Source: Bacillota bacterium (GTDB lineage Bacteria > Bacillota > Sulfobacillia > JAUYEG01). Taken from it: a stretch of 38,461 bases of DNA. Both the position numbers and the translations under genes were made by a program. Every line of letters begins with the position of its first letter. Position 1 is the first letter of the stretch. Below, piece after piece: positions 22,968 through 31,819 of this stretch. The stretch spans positions 1 to 38,461 of the forward strand of contig JAUYEG010000146.1 of NCBI GenBank assembly GCA_030691505.1, written 5' to 3'. The notes below the pieces were generated by a model that saw nothing but the letters and a program-made list of their open reading frames with translations, did no database searches and had not been told where the DNA came from.

Positions 22968-24369
22968 GCATGCGCGGCCAACTGCGCCGCTTGGTGTACA
23001 GCAGCATTTCCTCAGGATGGACGACTTTGCAGCCGAGTCCGCTGGCCCGGACGTTGGCCTCGCCCCGCGGGGTGGTGATGATCGTGCCGCCGGTGCCGTA
23101 GATAACTCCGTTCGCCATCACCACCCGCCCGCCGACAATGGTCATGACCGCCTTGCCCCTGGCCAGGTCCAGCACCGTGACATCGGCGTCGGCGCCCGGG
23201 CCGAGGTGGCCCTTGTCTTTTAGCCCGAGCATCAGAGCGCCGGCCGCCGAGGCCTTCCAGACAAACTCCCGGAGGCTCAGGGCCTGGTAGCGGACCAGGC
23301 TGAGGCCGTACTCGACGGTGACGTTGCGGGGGATCGACCCGCCGTCGGTGGAGATCGCGTCGACTGTGAACCTCCCCGCTCCGTCCTTGCGCACGGCGCA
23401 AAGGAACGTGGCCTGGGGCTGGTTGACCGGGAAGCTCATCATCACCTGGGTGCCGCGCGCGCGCCAGATGTCCGCGCCGGCCGGACCGGTGACGGGCACC
23501 GTCACCCCACCCTCCTCGGTGTGAACAAGGCCGTACCCGTCGCGGATCGCCTGTTCGAGCCCTGCCTCGTCCGCGCTGTAGCCCCGCATGCGCAGGCAGT
23601 TGCGCGTCACGTGGCTCGCGGGCAGGCCGTCAGGACCGACCGCGCCGCCGGTGCCGTTGATCACCGCCAGGTAAGATTCGGAAACCAGGTTGGACTTGCC
23701 CTCGATCGCGGCGAGCCCCTCGAGCACCTCGGCTGCGGGGTCCTTGATCATGCCGCGGAGGTAGCTGTTGACGTGGGCGATGTGCAGCGAGTTGTCGCCG
23801 GCGAGCTCTATCGCCTCGAGCAGCCCGCGGAGGTGGCTTCCGGTCTCGGTGGATCCGACGTGAAACGCGACGTAGGCCTTTGCTCGGTTGGCCGCGTCAA
23901 TCATCAGCTCGGTCGCGGCGGGGGTCGAGGGCCTGTGCCCGCCGATCATCTTGATGCCGATGGCGCCGGCGGCGGTCGCCTCGTCTATCAGCCCGGCGAC
24001 CTCGGCGCGGCCAGGCGTTTCCGCTGCCCACGGGCCGATGGCCTGAAGCCCGGCCACGTTGAGCCCGCACCCGCGTGCCGCGAACTCGGCGAGCAGCGAA
24101 CGGAAGTCGGCCATCTCCAGGGCGGTGCATACCCCGGCCCTGGCCATCATGCGCATGGCCGGCCCCTGGATATGAGTGTGGGTGTCGATGACGCCCGGCA
24201 TGAGAACGTGGCCGGTAAGGTCGATCACTTCCGCGGCTGCGGAGCCCGGCAGGCCAGGTCCGACCTCGGCTACCCTGCCGCCGGCGATGCCCACATCCAG
24301 CGGCCCATCGACGCGGCCCACGGGGTCTACTACCACGGCGCCCTTCAAAAGCAGGTCATACGTGGCCAT
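22960..24369 (-). CDS. Dihydroorotase-like / D-aminoacylase-like amidohydrolase
   Basis: The protein has 469 residues. It opens with the beta-sandwich strand YDLLLKGAVVVDPVGRVDGP and has the HTHIQG metal motif near residue 63, AFHVGSTETGS, LHIAHVNSYLRG, and an ISTDGGS aspartate near residue 345. The segment GIKMIGGHRPST may hold a bridging lysine. The C-terminal domain (GPGADADVTVLDL) completes the sandwich. The ATG at 24369 has GGAGG nine bases upstream. It is 21 bases after panB, so the two are likely co-transcribed. Substrate unknown; the family includes N-acyl-D-amino-acid deacylases and hydantoinases. Confidence 0.86.
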   Translation of the reverse strand: MATYDLLLKGAVVVDPVGRVDGPLDVGIAGGRVAEVGPGLPGSAAAEVIDLTGHVLMPGVIDTHTHIQGPAMRMMARAGVCTALEMADFRSLLAEFAARGCGLNVAGLQAIGPWAAETPGRAEVAGLIDEATAAGAIGIKMIGGHRPSTPAATELMIDAANRAKAYVAFHVGSTETGSHLRGLLEAIELAGDNSLHIAHVNSYLRGMIKDPAAEVLEGLAAIEGKSNLVSESYLAVINGTGGAVGPDGLPASHVTRNCLRMRGYSADEAGLEQAIRDGYGLVHTEEGGVTVPVTGPAGADIWRARGTQVMMSFPVNQPQATFLCAVRKDGAGRFTVDAISTDGGSIPRNVTVEYGLSLVRYQALSLREFVWKASAAGALMLGLKDKGHLGPGADADVTVLDLARGKAVMTIVGGRVVMANGVIYGTGGTIITTPRGEANVRASGLGCKVVHPEEMLLYTKRRSWPRMPA

Positions 24370-24390
24370 TGCGTCAAGCCTCCAGTCCGG

Positions 24391-25254
24391 TCAGATCATC
24401 TCTCGCAGGCGGGCCATTTCCGCCGCCGGCATGCCATAGTTGTGCTCTTTTGCCGGAAACCCGCCGCCGGCGACGTCGTCCTTGAATGCCTGAAGCGCGC
24501 CGCCGATGACGCCGTTGAGGTCGGCGTATTTCTTAACGAAGCGCGGCGTAAAGCGATCGAAGAAACCCAGCATGTCGTGGACGATCAGGCACACGCCATG
24601 GCAGCGGGCGCCCGAACCGATCCCGATCACCGGAACCTGGCTGCGCTGGGCGATGATTCCAGCGACCGGTTCAGGGACCGCCTCGACCAGAAGCGAGCAG
24701 ACGCCCGCCTCCTCGAGGGCCTTGGCGTCCTTGATCAATTGGAGGGCGGTTTCGGCGGTGCGGCCCTGGGCCTTGAAGCCCCCTAGCTGGGCCAACGATT
24801 GCGGAGTGAGTCCGATATGGCCCATGACGGGTATCGTCGCCTTGACCAGGCCATGGATTATGTCCACTACGTTGGAGCCACCCTCCAACTTGACGCAGTC
24901 GCAACCGGCCTCGGCCATAAACCGCCCCGCGTTGCGGATAGCCGACTCGACGCTCGGCTGATATGTCATGTAGGGCATGTCGCCGATCAGAAACGCCGAC
25001 GGCGCCCCACGGCGCACGGCGGCCGCGTGGTTGACCATTTCGTCCATGGTTACCGGCAGCGTCGTCTCGTAGCCGAGCACCGTCATGCCCATGGAGTCGC
25101 CCACGAGGATGATGTCAATCCCGGCGCGTTCCTCGAGCAGACCTAGCGGGTAGTCGTATGCGGTGAGCATGGTGATCTTCTCGCCCTTGGCCATTTTCTC
25201 GTGGAGCGTGAAGACGGTAACCTTGGGCCTGGGAGCGGGAGCTTGGGTGGACAT
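24391..25254 (-). CDS. panB: 3-methyl-2-oxobutanoate hydroxymethyltransferase
   Basis: This 287-residue TIM-barrel enzyme transfers a hydroxymethyl group from 5,10-methylene-tetrahydrofolate to 2-oxoisovalerate, giving ketopantoate, the first step of pantothenate synthesis. The metal and substrate motifs are plain: TAYDYPLG, VGDSMGMTVLGYETTLPVT (in parts), KLEGG, MGHIGLTPQ, and the catalytic Glu in LVEAVPEPVAG. It starts at ATG 25254 with GGAGGGATCGCC upstream. PanC and panD are not next to it; instead it leads into an amidohydrolase gene. Length is normal. Confidence 0.95.
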   Translation of the reverse strand: MSTQAPAPRPKVTVFTLHEKMAKGEKITMLTAYDYPLGLLEERAGIDIILVGDSMGMTVLGYETTLPVTMDEMVNHAAAVRRGAPSAFLIGDMPYMTYQPSVESAIRNAGRFMAEAGCDCVKLEGGSNVVDIIHGLVKATIPVMGHIGLTPQSLAQLGGFKAQGRTAETALQLIKDAKALEEAGVCSLLVEAVPEPVAGIIAQRSQVPVIGIGSGARCHGVCLIVHDMLGFFDRFTPRFVKKYADLNGVIGGALQAFKDDVAGGGFPAKEHNYGMPAAEMARLREMI

Positions 25255-25431
25255 GGCGATCCCTCCGAAGTATGCCTGTTGGCGGCTTGGGGTGTCAGTT
25301 CAAGCCTGACATATGGTTCCCCTCCCGGCGGGCGCGCTTGTCAGCGTCGTCGCAGGCATCCGCCCGGGCACGGAGGGGCCGCGGCAAGCTGGAGCGAAAC
25401 TACTTGAAACGAAAAGACGAGGTGACGCATC

Positions 25432-26946
25432 TTGGCCAAGAGGCTCCGGTACTGCGTAAATGGAGAGTGGAAAGAGTCCCTGACGACCACCTGCATGCCC
25501 GTGACCAACTCCAGCACCGGGGAAATCATGGCCGAGGCCCCCTGCTGCACCGTCGAGGAAGTCAATGCGGCGGTCGCCGCCGCGGAAGCGGCGTTTCCCG
25601 GATGGGCGGGGACGCCTGTCACCAAGCGCTCCCGCCTGATGTTCGATTTCAGGGCGGTGCTGGAAAAGCATCTCGAGGAGCTCACACTCCTCGTTTCCAT
25701 GGAGCTCGGCAAGAACCTCGATGAAGCCAGGGGCGACGTAATCAAAGCCATCGAGGTCGTCGAGCTGGCGTCTGCTGTCCCCGTGACCATGCAGGGCGAC
25801 TCGCTGATGAACGTGTCGGACGGAATAGACACGGTCATGTACCGGGAGCCCGTGGGCGTGTTTGCCGGAATCGTGCCGTTTAACTTCCCGGCGATGATCC
25901 CCTTTGGTTGGATGATCCCCCTGTGCGTGGCCACGGGCAACACGTTTGTCCTCAAGGCCTCGAGCCAGACGCCGCAGACAGCCATGCGCATCCTGGAGCT
26001 TTTCTACGAAGTGGGACTGCCGAGGGGAGTCGTCAACCTCGTGACGTGCAGCCGCAAGGAGGCCGGGCTGCTGCTGGAGCATCCTGGAGTCAGGGGCATT
26101 TCCTACGTCGGTTCGACCAAGGTCGGCCGGCACATCTACGCCACCGCGGCGGCCCATGGTAAGAGGGTCCAGGTTCTGGGCGAGGCCAAGAACCACGCCC
26201 TGGTGCTCAGGGACGCGAACATCGAGATGGCGGCCCGGACCGTGATCAACTCCGGTTTCGGCTGCGCGGGTATGCGGTGCATGGCGCTGCCGGTGGTCAC
26301 GGTGGAAGAGGCGGTTGCGGACGAGTTTGTCTCGCTCCTCGTGCAGTTGGCCAGGGAGCGCAGGATGGGCTGCGCCTATGATCCGCAGACGGAGCTTGGA
26401 CCGGTGGTTTCGGCGGAGCACAAAGAGTCGGTCGTGGCCTGGATTGACCGCGGTGCGGCGGAGGGCGCCCGGCTCGTGCTCGACGGCCGGGACACCGTCG
26501 TGCCCGGTTTTGAGGGCGGGTATTTTATCGGCCCGACAATCCTCGATCACGTGACCCCCGCGATGTCGGTCGGCAACGACGAGATCTTCGGGCCCGTTGT
26601 CTGCGTCAAGCGTGTGCGCGACTTCGAGGAGGGCATCACCCTCATGAACTCCAGCCCCTACGCTAACGGGAGTTGCATTTTCACGGAAAGCGGCCTCTAC
26701 GCCCGCGAGTTTGCCAGGCGGACCCATGCGGGCATGGTCGGGGTCAATGTCGGCATACCGGTGCCGATCTCGGTCTTCCCGTTCTGCGGCCACAAGAACT
26801 CGTTTATGGGCGACCTTCATGTGATGGGGCGCGACGGGCTGGCTTTCTACACCGAGGCCAAGACCGTTACCACCAGGTGGTTCGGGGCTGCCAAAGCCGA
26901 GGGAAAACTATCTACCTGGGAGGGAACCATCACCAGGGTCAAGTAG
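25432..26946 (+). CDS. mmsA: CoA-acylating methylmalonate-semialdehyde dehydrogenase
   Basis: This 504-residue aldehyde dehydrogenase belongs to the MmsA/IolA class, which turns methylmalonate semialdehyde (or malonate semialdehyde) plus CoA into propionyl-CoA or acetyl-CoA. It has GIVPFNFPAMIPF for cofactor binding, SYVGSTKVGRHIY, LGEAKNHAL (the family has Asn in place of the usual general-base Glu), and the nucleophile at about C283 in CAGMRCMAL. The C-terminal GHKNSFMGDLHVMGRDGLAFYT (in parts) is typical. The start is TTG at 25432 with GAGGTG eight bases upstream. It is divergent from panB by 177 bases; valine or inositol catabolism would be the usual context, but no companion genes are here. 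Confidence 0.92.
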   Translation: MAKRLRYCVNGEWKESLTTTCMPVTNSSTGEIMAEAPCCTVEEVNAAVAAAEAAFPGWAGTPVTKRSRLMFDFRAVLEKHLEELTLLVSMELGKNLDEARGDVIKAIEVVELASAVPVTMQGDSLMNVSDGIDTVMYREPVGVFAGIVPFNFPAMIPFGWMIPLCVATGNTFVLKASSQTPQTAMRILELFYEVGLPRGVVNLVTCSRKEAGLLLEHPGVRGISYVGSTKVGRHIYATAAAHGKRVQVLGEAKNHALVLRDANIEMAARTVINSGFGCAGMRCMALPVVTVEEAVADEFVSLLVQLARERRMGCAYDPQTELGPVVSAEHKESVVAWIDRGAAEGARLVLDGRDTVVPGFEGGYFIGPTILDHVTPAMSVGNDEIFGPVVCVKRVRDFEEGITLMNSSPYANGSCIFTESGLYAREFARRTHAGMVGVNVGIPVPISVFPFCGHKNSFMGDLHVMGRDGLAFYTEAKTVTTRWFGAAKAEGKLSTWEGTITRVK

Positions 26947-27148
26947 CCCGAACTGGCGCGACCGGCCGGGTGTTGCCGTAGCGGCTGAGACTGTTGCCCC
27001 GGCGGCCGGGCCTGAGGGCCAAGACGCCGCCGCCGGCAACAACTACCACACCCCGCGCGGCCAGGCCCGCAGGCAGGGCGTGCAGCTCGATTGAGTTCGC
27101 ACGGGCGGCCACAACCGGAGCCGATGTCGGATCCCAGGCCCAGTACAA
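26939..27148 (-). CDS. Possible small protein downstream of argF
   Basis: A minus-strand frame continues from just after the argF stop and reads sensibly: a hydrophobic, Trp-rich start (LYWAWDPTSAPVV), then LHALPAGLAARGVVVVAGGGVLALRPG. The only good start is TTG at 27148 after GGGAGAG, giving 69 residues; the frame upstream of it also reads protein-like. No family is recognised. It may be a small gene, a remnant, or chance. Confidence 0.25.
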   Translation of the reverse strand: MYWAWDPTSAPVVAARANSIELHALPAGLAARGVVVVAGGGVLALRPGRRGNSLSRYGNTRPVAPVRAT

Positions 27149-27227
27149 CCGCTCTCCCGAGCGCGCCTCCGCGTCGGTCTTGACAACCCAGCCCGGCAGC
27201 TCAAGCGAGAGCGCGCCTGCCGGGGGG

Positions 27228-28160
27228 TCACATCACCAGGACCATCAGGCCGTTTTGAGCGTGCAGGCGGTTCTCCGCCTCGTCGAAGACAACCGATTGC
27301 GGCCCATCGATCACCGCCGCCTCGACCTCCTCGCCGCGGTGCGCCGGCAGGCAGTGCATGAAGAGCGCATCGGGCTTGGCCTGGGCCATCAGCGCCGTGG
27401 TTATCCGGTAGCCGGCCAGGGCCTGCAGCTTGCGTTCGCGGTCGGCGTCCTGGCCCATGCTCACGAAGACGTCCGTATAGACGATGTCGGCCCCGGCGAC
27501 CGCCGCCGCCGCCGAATTCACAACCGAAATCTCCGCCCCAGTCGCCGCCGCGGCGGCGCGGGCCTTTTCGACGATGGCCGGGTTGGGGCTCAGCCCGGCC
27601 GGGCTCGCACAGACCACGCTCATGCCCAGCTTGGCACCGCCCAACATCAGCGAATGGGTCATGTTATTGCCGTCCCCGACGTAAGCCAGCTTGAGGCCCT
27701 CGATCCGGCCCTTCTTCTCGTAGATGGTCAGCAGGTCGGCCAGCACCTGGCACGGGTGATAGTCGTCGGTCAGGCCGTTGATCACGGGCACGGTGGCCGC
27801 CTCGGCCAGCTCCTCCACATGGCTGTGCTTGAACGTGCGGATCATTATCGCATCCACAAAGCGTGACAGCACCCGCCCGGTGTCCGCTATTGTCTCGCCC
27901 CGGCCGAGCTGCAGATCATTGGTCGAAAGGTAGAGCGCGTGTCCGCCCAGTTGCGTCACGCCGGCCTCGAAGGAAACGCGCGTGCGGGTCGAGGGCTTGG
28001 CGAAGATCATCGCCAGGGTCTTGCCGGAAAGCGGCTCAAACCGCTGCCCCATATGCCGCAGCCGTTTGAGGTGCTCGGCGGTCTTGAGCACCTGCCAGAT
28101 CTCTTCAGACGACCAGTCGTGCAGCGTAAGCAGGTCTTTGCCCTTGAGGTTGACTGCCAT
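27228..28160 (-). CDS. argF: Ornithine carbamoyltransferase
   Basis: This 310-residue enzyme transfers carbamoyl from carbamoyl phosphate to ornithine, giving citrulline, or runs in reverse in arginine catabolism. The carbamoyl-phosphate loop STRTR (about residue 57), HPCQ (about 135), the ornithine-binding VFVSMGQ and the C-terminal HCLPAHRGEE are all present, which favours ornithine over acetylornithine or putrescine as substrate. It starts with ATG at 28160, with AAAGGAGG upstream. No other arginine genes are near. In a window with ornithine oxidation genes it competes for, or supplies, ornithine; which cannot be decided here. Confidence 0.95.
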   Translation of the reverse strand: MAVNLKGKDLLTLHDWSSEEIWQVLKTAEHLKRLRHMGQRFEPLSGKTLAMIFAKPSTRTRVSFEAGVTQLGGHALYLSTNDLQLGRGETIADTGRVLSRFVDAIMIRTFKHSHVEELAEAATVPVINGLTDDYHPCQVLADLLTIYEKKGRIEGLKLAYVGDGNNMTHSLMLGGAKLGMSVVCASPAGLSPNPAIVEKARAAAAATGAEISVVNSAAAAVAGADIVYTDVFVSMGQDADRERKLQALAGYRITTALMAQAKPDALFMHCLPAHRGEEVEAAVIDGPQSVVFDEAENRLHAQNGLMVLVM

Positions 28161-28198
28161 CTCCGTCCTCCTTTGTGGTCTCGAAATGGGGCTTAGTC

Positions 28199-29926
28199 TT
28201 AGTCTTGCTCAGGCTGGGCGCGCCCGGCCACCTCAGAAATGGCGTCAAGCACGGCAGTAACCTCACCGTCAACTCTGTCTCTTGAGACGAACTGCGCCAG
28301 GATATGGTAGTCGCTCTTGAGCATGAGATTAGGCAGACCCAGCCTCCGGTAGAAATCGGCGAATAGAGGACTCAGGAATTCGTCACTGACCTTAGTCTGT
28401 GGATCCCACGGGGATCGTTGCAGGATCGTGGTTGCAGCCCTCTCGACCTCTTTCATCGACTCGCGCATTGCATCTTCCCAGATGGTAGCAAACATGGGAC
28501 CGAGTACCTTGGCCCCTTCCGCTCGAGCCCAGGCCAAGAGCGTGTCCGGGTAGCACAAGTAGTTCTCGATCTCACGTCGCCCCCACATCCTTTCCACCAG
28601 GTCCCTGGATTCCTGCAACCGTACTCCATTGTCGAAAAGGGCAAGCCCAACGACATTCTCCTTTGCCTCGCGGAGCCCGTGGAAATGCTCCCTAGCTTTG
28701 GTTGGCAGATTCGCGACGTAGTATACGAATGGACGCTCTAGGGCGGACATCGCGCTATGCCCCAGCGTACTAGCAAAAGACTTCAGGATTGCGAGGTCAG
28801 TCGAGCCTTCGAGATACAGAACCCAACCGACTTGCTCTGCTTGGTAGTACTGATCAAAACCGATCTCCTTCAGGGACTTGAGAAGGTGGCTTCCCCGATC
28901 GTCGATCCGGTGTGGGTGACCAACAAACGCTACAACCACGTCGCGGTCGGCCGCCTCGTTGAGCACGACCTCTGAGTGGCTCGCGATGACGATCTGGCTT
29001 TTCTGTCCAACGGCTGCCCGGGTTAACTCATGATACATCTGGCGCTGCCGGAGGATTTCGAGATGTGCGTCGGGCTCGTCCAGCAGAAGAACCGAATCCG
29101 GGTTAGCTGCGATATGCGCTAGTACCAGGAGGGTCTGGTGAAGTCCTCGGCCGGCCGAGGATAAGTCGAGCTGGGTGCCTCGTCTGTCTCGATAGGACAT
29201 CGTGAGCTCGCCTCGATCTGACACATACACAGGATCATCCAGTACTACACCGAAGAGTGCCTTAGTTCGCTCGCGTATCGCCGCCCACTTCACGGGTCCA
29301 TCGGCGCCCGTCAGAACCTGATAACAGATGTTGCGAAGCACCTCGTTGGTCCTTCCCTCTCCCAGCCGCACATTGATTGCCCCTGGATCAAGCCTGGTCT
29401 CGTTGGCGGCCAGCCCGGACATTGGAGGGAGGAAGGTCACACGGAGTTGGGCCGCTTCTGGCGGTATCGCTGAGCTCTGATCTCCCCCCGTGTCTGAGAG
29501 CCCCAATGGCCGGCAGTAAATAGACTCCTCGTTTGCGTAGTCAAACTCGAGTCCGCAGGTCCATTGCCCCTCCTGGCCAATTCCATCCACAATGATTTCG
29601 ACTCGGATATTTCGTGTCCCTGAGTTTCCATCGTGATCGCGTACACGCAATGCGCGCCATAGTAGCTTGGCGTCCGGCACTGGGACCGACACCAAATCCC
29701 TGCGGTTAATGGCCACGCCCGTGCGCTTCTCGGGTGTTTTTCTTCCGCCGCGTTTCTCTAGCCACCGCTTGAGTCCAGCATCCCAGAGCGACAGCGCCTG
29801 GAGTGCTGCGGTCTTCCCTGAGTTGTTGGGTCCGATGAACACCACCGGGTTTCCAAGCGGAATCTCAACGTCCTCGAAGAGCTTGAACCTGCGGACTACC
29901 AGTCTGGTTAACACATGCCTCACCAT
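28199..29926 (-). CDS. OLD-like AAA ATPase with Toprim-type nuclease domain
   Basis: The protein has 575 residues from the ATG at 29926. The first 370 form an SMC/RecF-like ATPase: Walker A FIGPNNSGKT (about residue 34), signature DLSSAGRGLHQ, Walker B SVLLLDEPDAHLE, and the switch histidine in VIASHSE. Then a Toprim-like part: VLYLEGSTDLAIL with the usual Glu, LALFDNGVRL at the position of the D-x-D motif (only one Asp), and RREIENYL. OLD-family proteins are DNA nucleases with anti-phage roles. The DNA is visibly less GC-rich than its surroundings (for example 29 G or C in 28801-28860), and it interrupts an otherwise metabolic stretch, suggesting acquisition. No partner gene (such as a UvrD-like helicase) is adjacent. 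The ribosome binding site is weak. Confidence 0.85.
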   Translation of the reverse strand: MVRHVLTRLVVRRFKLFEDVEIPLGNPVVFIGPNNSGKTAALQALSLWDAGLKRWLEKRGGRKTPEKRTGVAINRRDLVSVPVPDAKLLWRALRVRDHDGNSGTRNIRVEIIVDGIGQEGQWTCGLEFDYANEESIYCRPLGLSDTGGDQSSAIPPEAAQLRVTFLPPMSGLAANETRLDPGAINVRLGEGRTNEVLRNICYQVLTGADGPVKWAAIRERTKALFGVVLDDPVYVSDRGELTMSYRDRRGTQLDLSSAGRGLHQTLLVLAHIAANPDSVLLLDEPDAHLEILRQRQMYHELTRAAVGQKSQIVIASHSEVVLNEAADRDVVVAFVGHPHRIDDRGSHLLKSLKEIGFDQYYQAEQVGWVLYLEGSTDLAILKSFASTLGHSAMSALERPFVYYVANLPTKAREHFHGLREAKENVVGLALFDNGVRLQESRDLVERMWGRREIENYLCYPDTLLAWARAEGAKVLGPMFATIWEDAMRESMKEVERAATTILQRSPWDPQTKVSDEFLSPLFADFYRRLGLPNLMLKSDYHILAQFVSRDRVDGEVTAVLDAISEVAGRAQPEQD

Positions 29927-30086
29927 CCAACTGGAATGATCCTTTTCTACCTGACTGCCGACGTGCAAGGGTTTTTCTGGAGAGCGGGTTATATCCTGCC
30001 TCCCCGCCGGGCTTCGAGAGGATACCCGGTTCGGAGCAAGGAAATGCAGCCGAGAACTGACCAAGCCTACCGAGGAGGCAACTCCA

Positions 30087-31769
30087 TTGTTTGACCTTGT
30101 GATCAGGAACGGGACCGTCATCGACGGATCCGGCGGCCCGCGTTTTCGCGGCGATGTCGGCATCAAAGGCCAGCGTATTGCGGCGGTTGCCCGGTGGCCG
30201 CAGGAGCTTAGCCCCGACGACGGCCCTGCCGCGGCCAGGCGTGTGCTCGACGTGGCGGCCAGGGTCGTGGCGCCGGGTTTCTTCGATATCCATTCGCACG
30301 CCGACCGCGGCATTCTGACCAACCCGCGCGCGGAGAACTGCCTATCTCAAGGGATCACGTCCGTCATCGGCGGCAACTGCGGTGGGTCGGCGGCGCCGCT
30401 CAACGACCGGATGGTTGACCGGCTGGTGGCGGCAGGCCGGGAAGCCGGGCGCGAGGTCGAGCGTGCCGACATCGACTGGCGCACCATGGCTGAGTTCCTG
30501 GCCAAGGTCGAAACGGCCGGCCCTGGGGTCAACTTTGGTCTGTTCGCCGGCCAGGGCACCGTGCGCAACTTCGTCATGGGCACCGATGCGCGGGCCCCGT
30601 CGACGGGGGAACTTGCCCTCATGCAGGACGAGGTGGAGTTGGCGATGCGCGGCGGGGCCCTGGGGCTGTCTACGGGCCGCAGCTACCTGCCGGGACGCCA
30701 CGCCGGCGAGGACGAGATCGTCGAGCTATGCGCCCCGGTGGCCGCCGCCGGGGGCCTGTACTGCACGCACCTGCCGAGCGAGGGGGCCGAGCTGTTCGAG
30801 GCCCTTGAGGAGGCGTTCAGCATCGGCTGGCGGACCGGCCTGCCCATCCAGATCGTGCACCTCAAGGTGTACGGCAAGCCCAATTTCGGCAAGGCGCCCC
30901 GGGCGCTGCGCATGATCGAGGCCGCACGCGAGGAAGGCGTGGATGTTCTCTTCGACGTCTACCCCTATCACTTCTCCCAGATCGGCACGCTGCGGAGGGT
31001 GTTCGGCGCCGGCCTGCCGGCGGGGATGGGGCCGGCCCAGGCTGCGGCCGAATTGCGGCGGCCGGAGACCGTCGGCGAGATTGTGGCGCGCGAGGTCCCC
31101 GCGGTGCTTGCCGACCGGTTTCGACTGACGGCGCTGCCGGTCACCGGCATTCTCCTGTGCGGCAAGACGCCGGAACACCCCGGACGGTGCCTGGCGGAGG
31201 TCGCGGCAGCCCTGGGGCACATCAGCGCGCCCGCACTCGTCGTGCCGGACGGGGAGATCGCGCGGGCGGAGTACATCGGCGGCCTCATCCGGGCGGCGGC
31301 GGAGCTCTATGCGCTCAACGACGGGGCCGTAAAGGTCTCCGGGCAGATGGACGAAGGTGAGGTTAGATTGATCCTTCGTCACCCGCTCGGCATGTTCGGC
31401 ACGGACGCCGGGGTCATCGACGGGCAACGCGATCCGCAGGGAACGGTTCATCCCCGCGCATACGGGACCTACCCGAGAATCCTTGGCCGGTACGTACGCG
31501 AGACGGGGACCCTCGGCCTGGAAGAGGCGATCCGCAAGGCAACGTCGCTCCCCGCCGCGCGCGTTGGGGCCGCCGAACGCGGACTGCTTAAGGCCGGCAA
31601 GTACGCGGATATCACGGTCTTTGACCCAAGCACGGTAATCGATACGGCGACGCCCGACCAGCCCCTGACGTACAGCCGGGGCATCGAGTGGGTCCTTGTC
31701 AACGGAGCGGTCGCCTGGGACTGCGGTGTGTGCACCGGAGCCCGGTCCGGCAAGGTGCTGCGTTTCTGA
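30087..31769 (+). CDS. N-acyl-D-amino-acid deacylase (D-aminoacylase)
   Basis: This 560-residue amidohydrolase removes acyl groups from N-acyl-D-amino acids. It has GFFDIHSHAD, the metal-binding cysteine in GGNCGGSAAPL, YCTHLPSEG, IQIVHLKVYGKP, FGTDAG, and the family block HPRAYGTYPRILGRYVRE (in parts) near residue 455. Length matches the family. The start is TTG at 30087 with GAGGAGG eight bases before it; this is a good site. The gene is divergent from the OLD-like gene by 160 bases and is followed, 50 bases on, by a GGDEF gene. Confidence 0.92.
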   Translation: MFDLVIRNGTVIDGSGGPRFRGDVGIKGQRIAAVARWPQELSPDDGPAAARRVLDVAARVVAPGFFDIHSHADRGILTNPRAENCLSQGITSVIGGNCGGSAAPLNDRMVDRLVAAGREAGREVERADIDWRTMAEFLAKVETAGPGVNFGLFAGQGTVRNFVMGTDARAPSTGELALMQDEVELAMRGGALGLSTGRSYLPGRHAGEDEIVELCAPVAAAGGLYCTHLPSEGAELFEALEEAFSIGWRTGLPIQIVHLKVYGKPNFGKAPRALRMIEAAREEGVDVLFDVYPYHFSQIGTLRRVFGAGLPAGMGPAQAAAELRRPETVGEIVAREVPAVLADRFRLTALPVTGILLCGKTPEHPGRCLAEVAAALGHISAPALVVPDGEIARAEYIGGLIRAAAELYALNDGAVKVSGQMDEGEVRLILRHPLGMFGTDAGVIDGQRDPQGTVHPRAYGTYPRILGRYVRETGTLGLEEAIRKATSLPAARVGAAERGLLKAGKYADITVFDPSTVIDTATPDQPLTYSRGIEWVLVNGAVAWDCGVCTGARSGKVLRF

Positions 31770-31819
31770 GCCGCGTCCCGGCAGCGCGGCTGGCAGACTG
31801 AGCGGAGGGGGCCAAGCAA

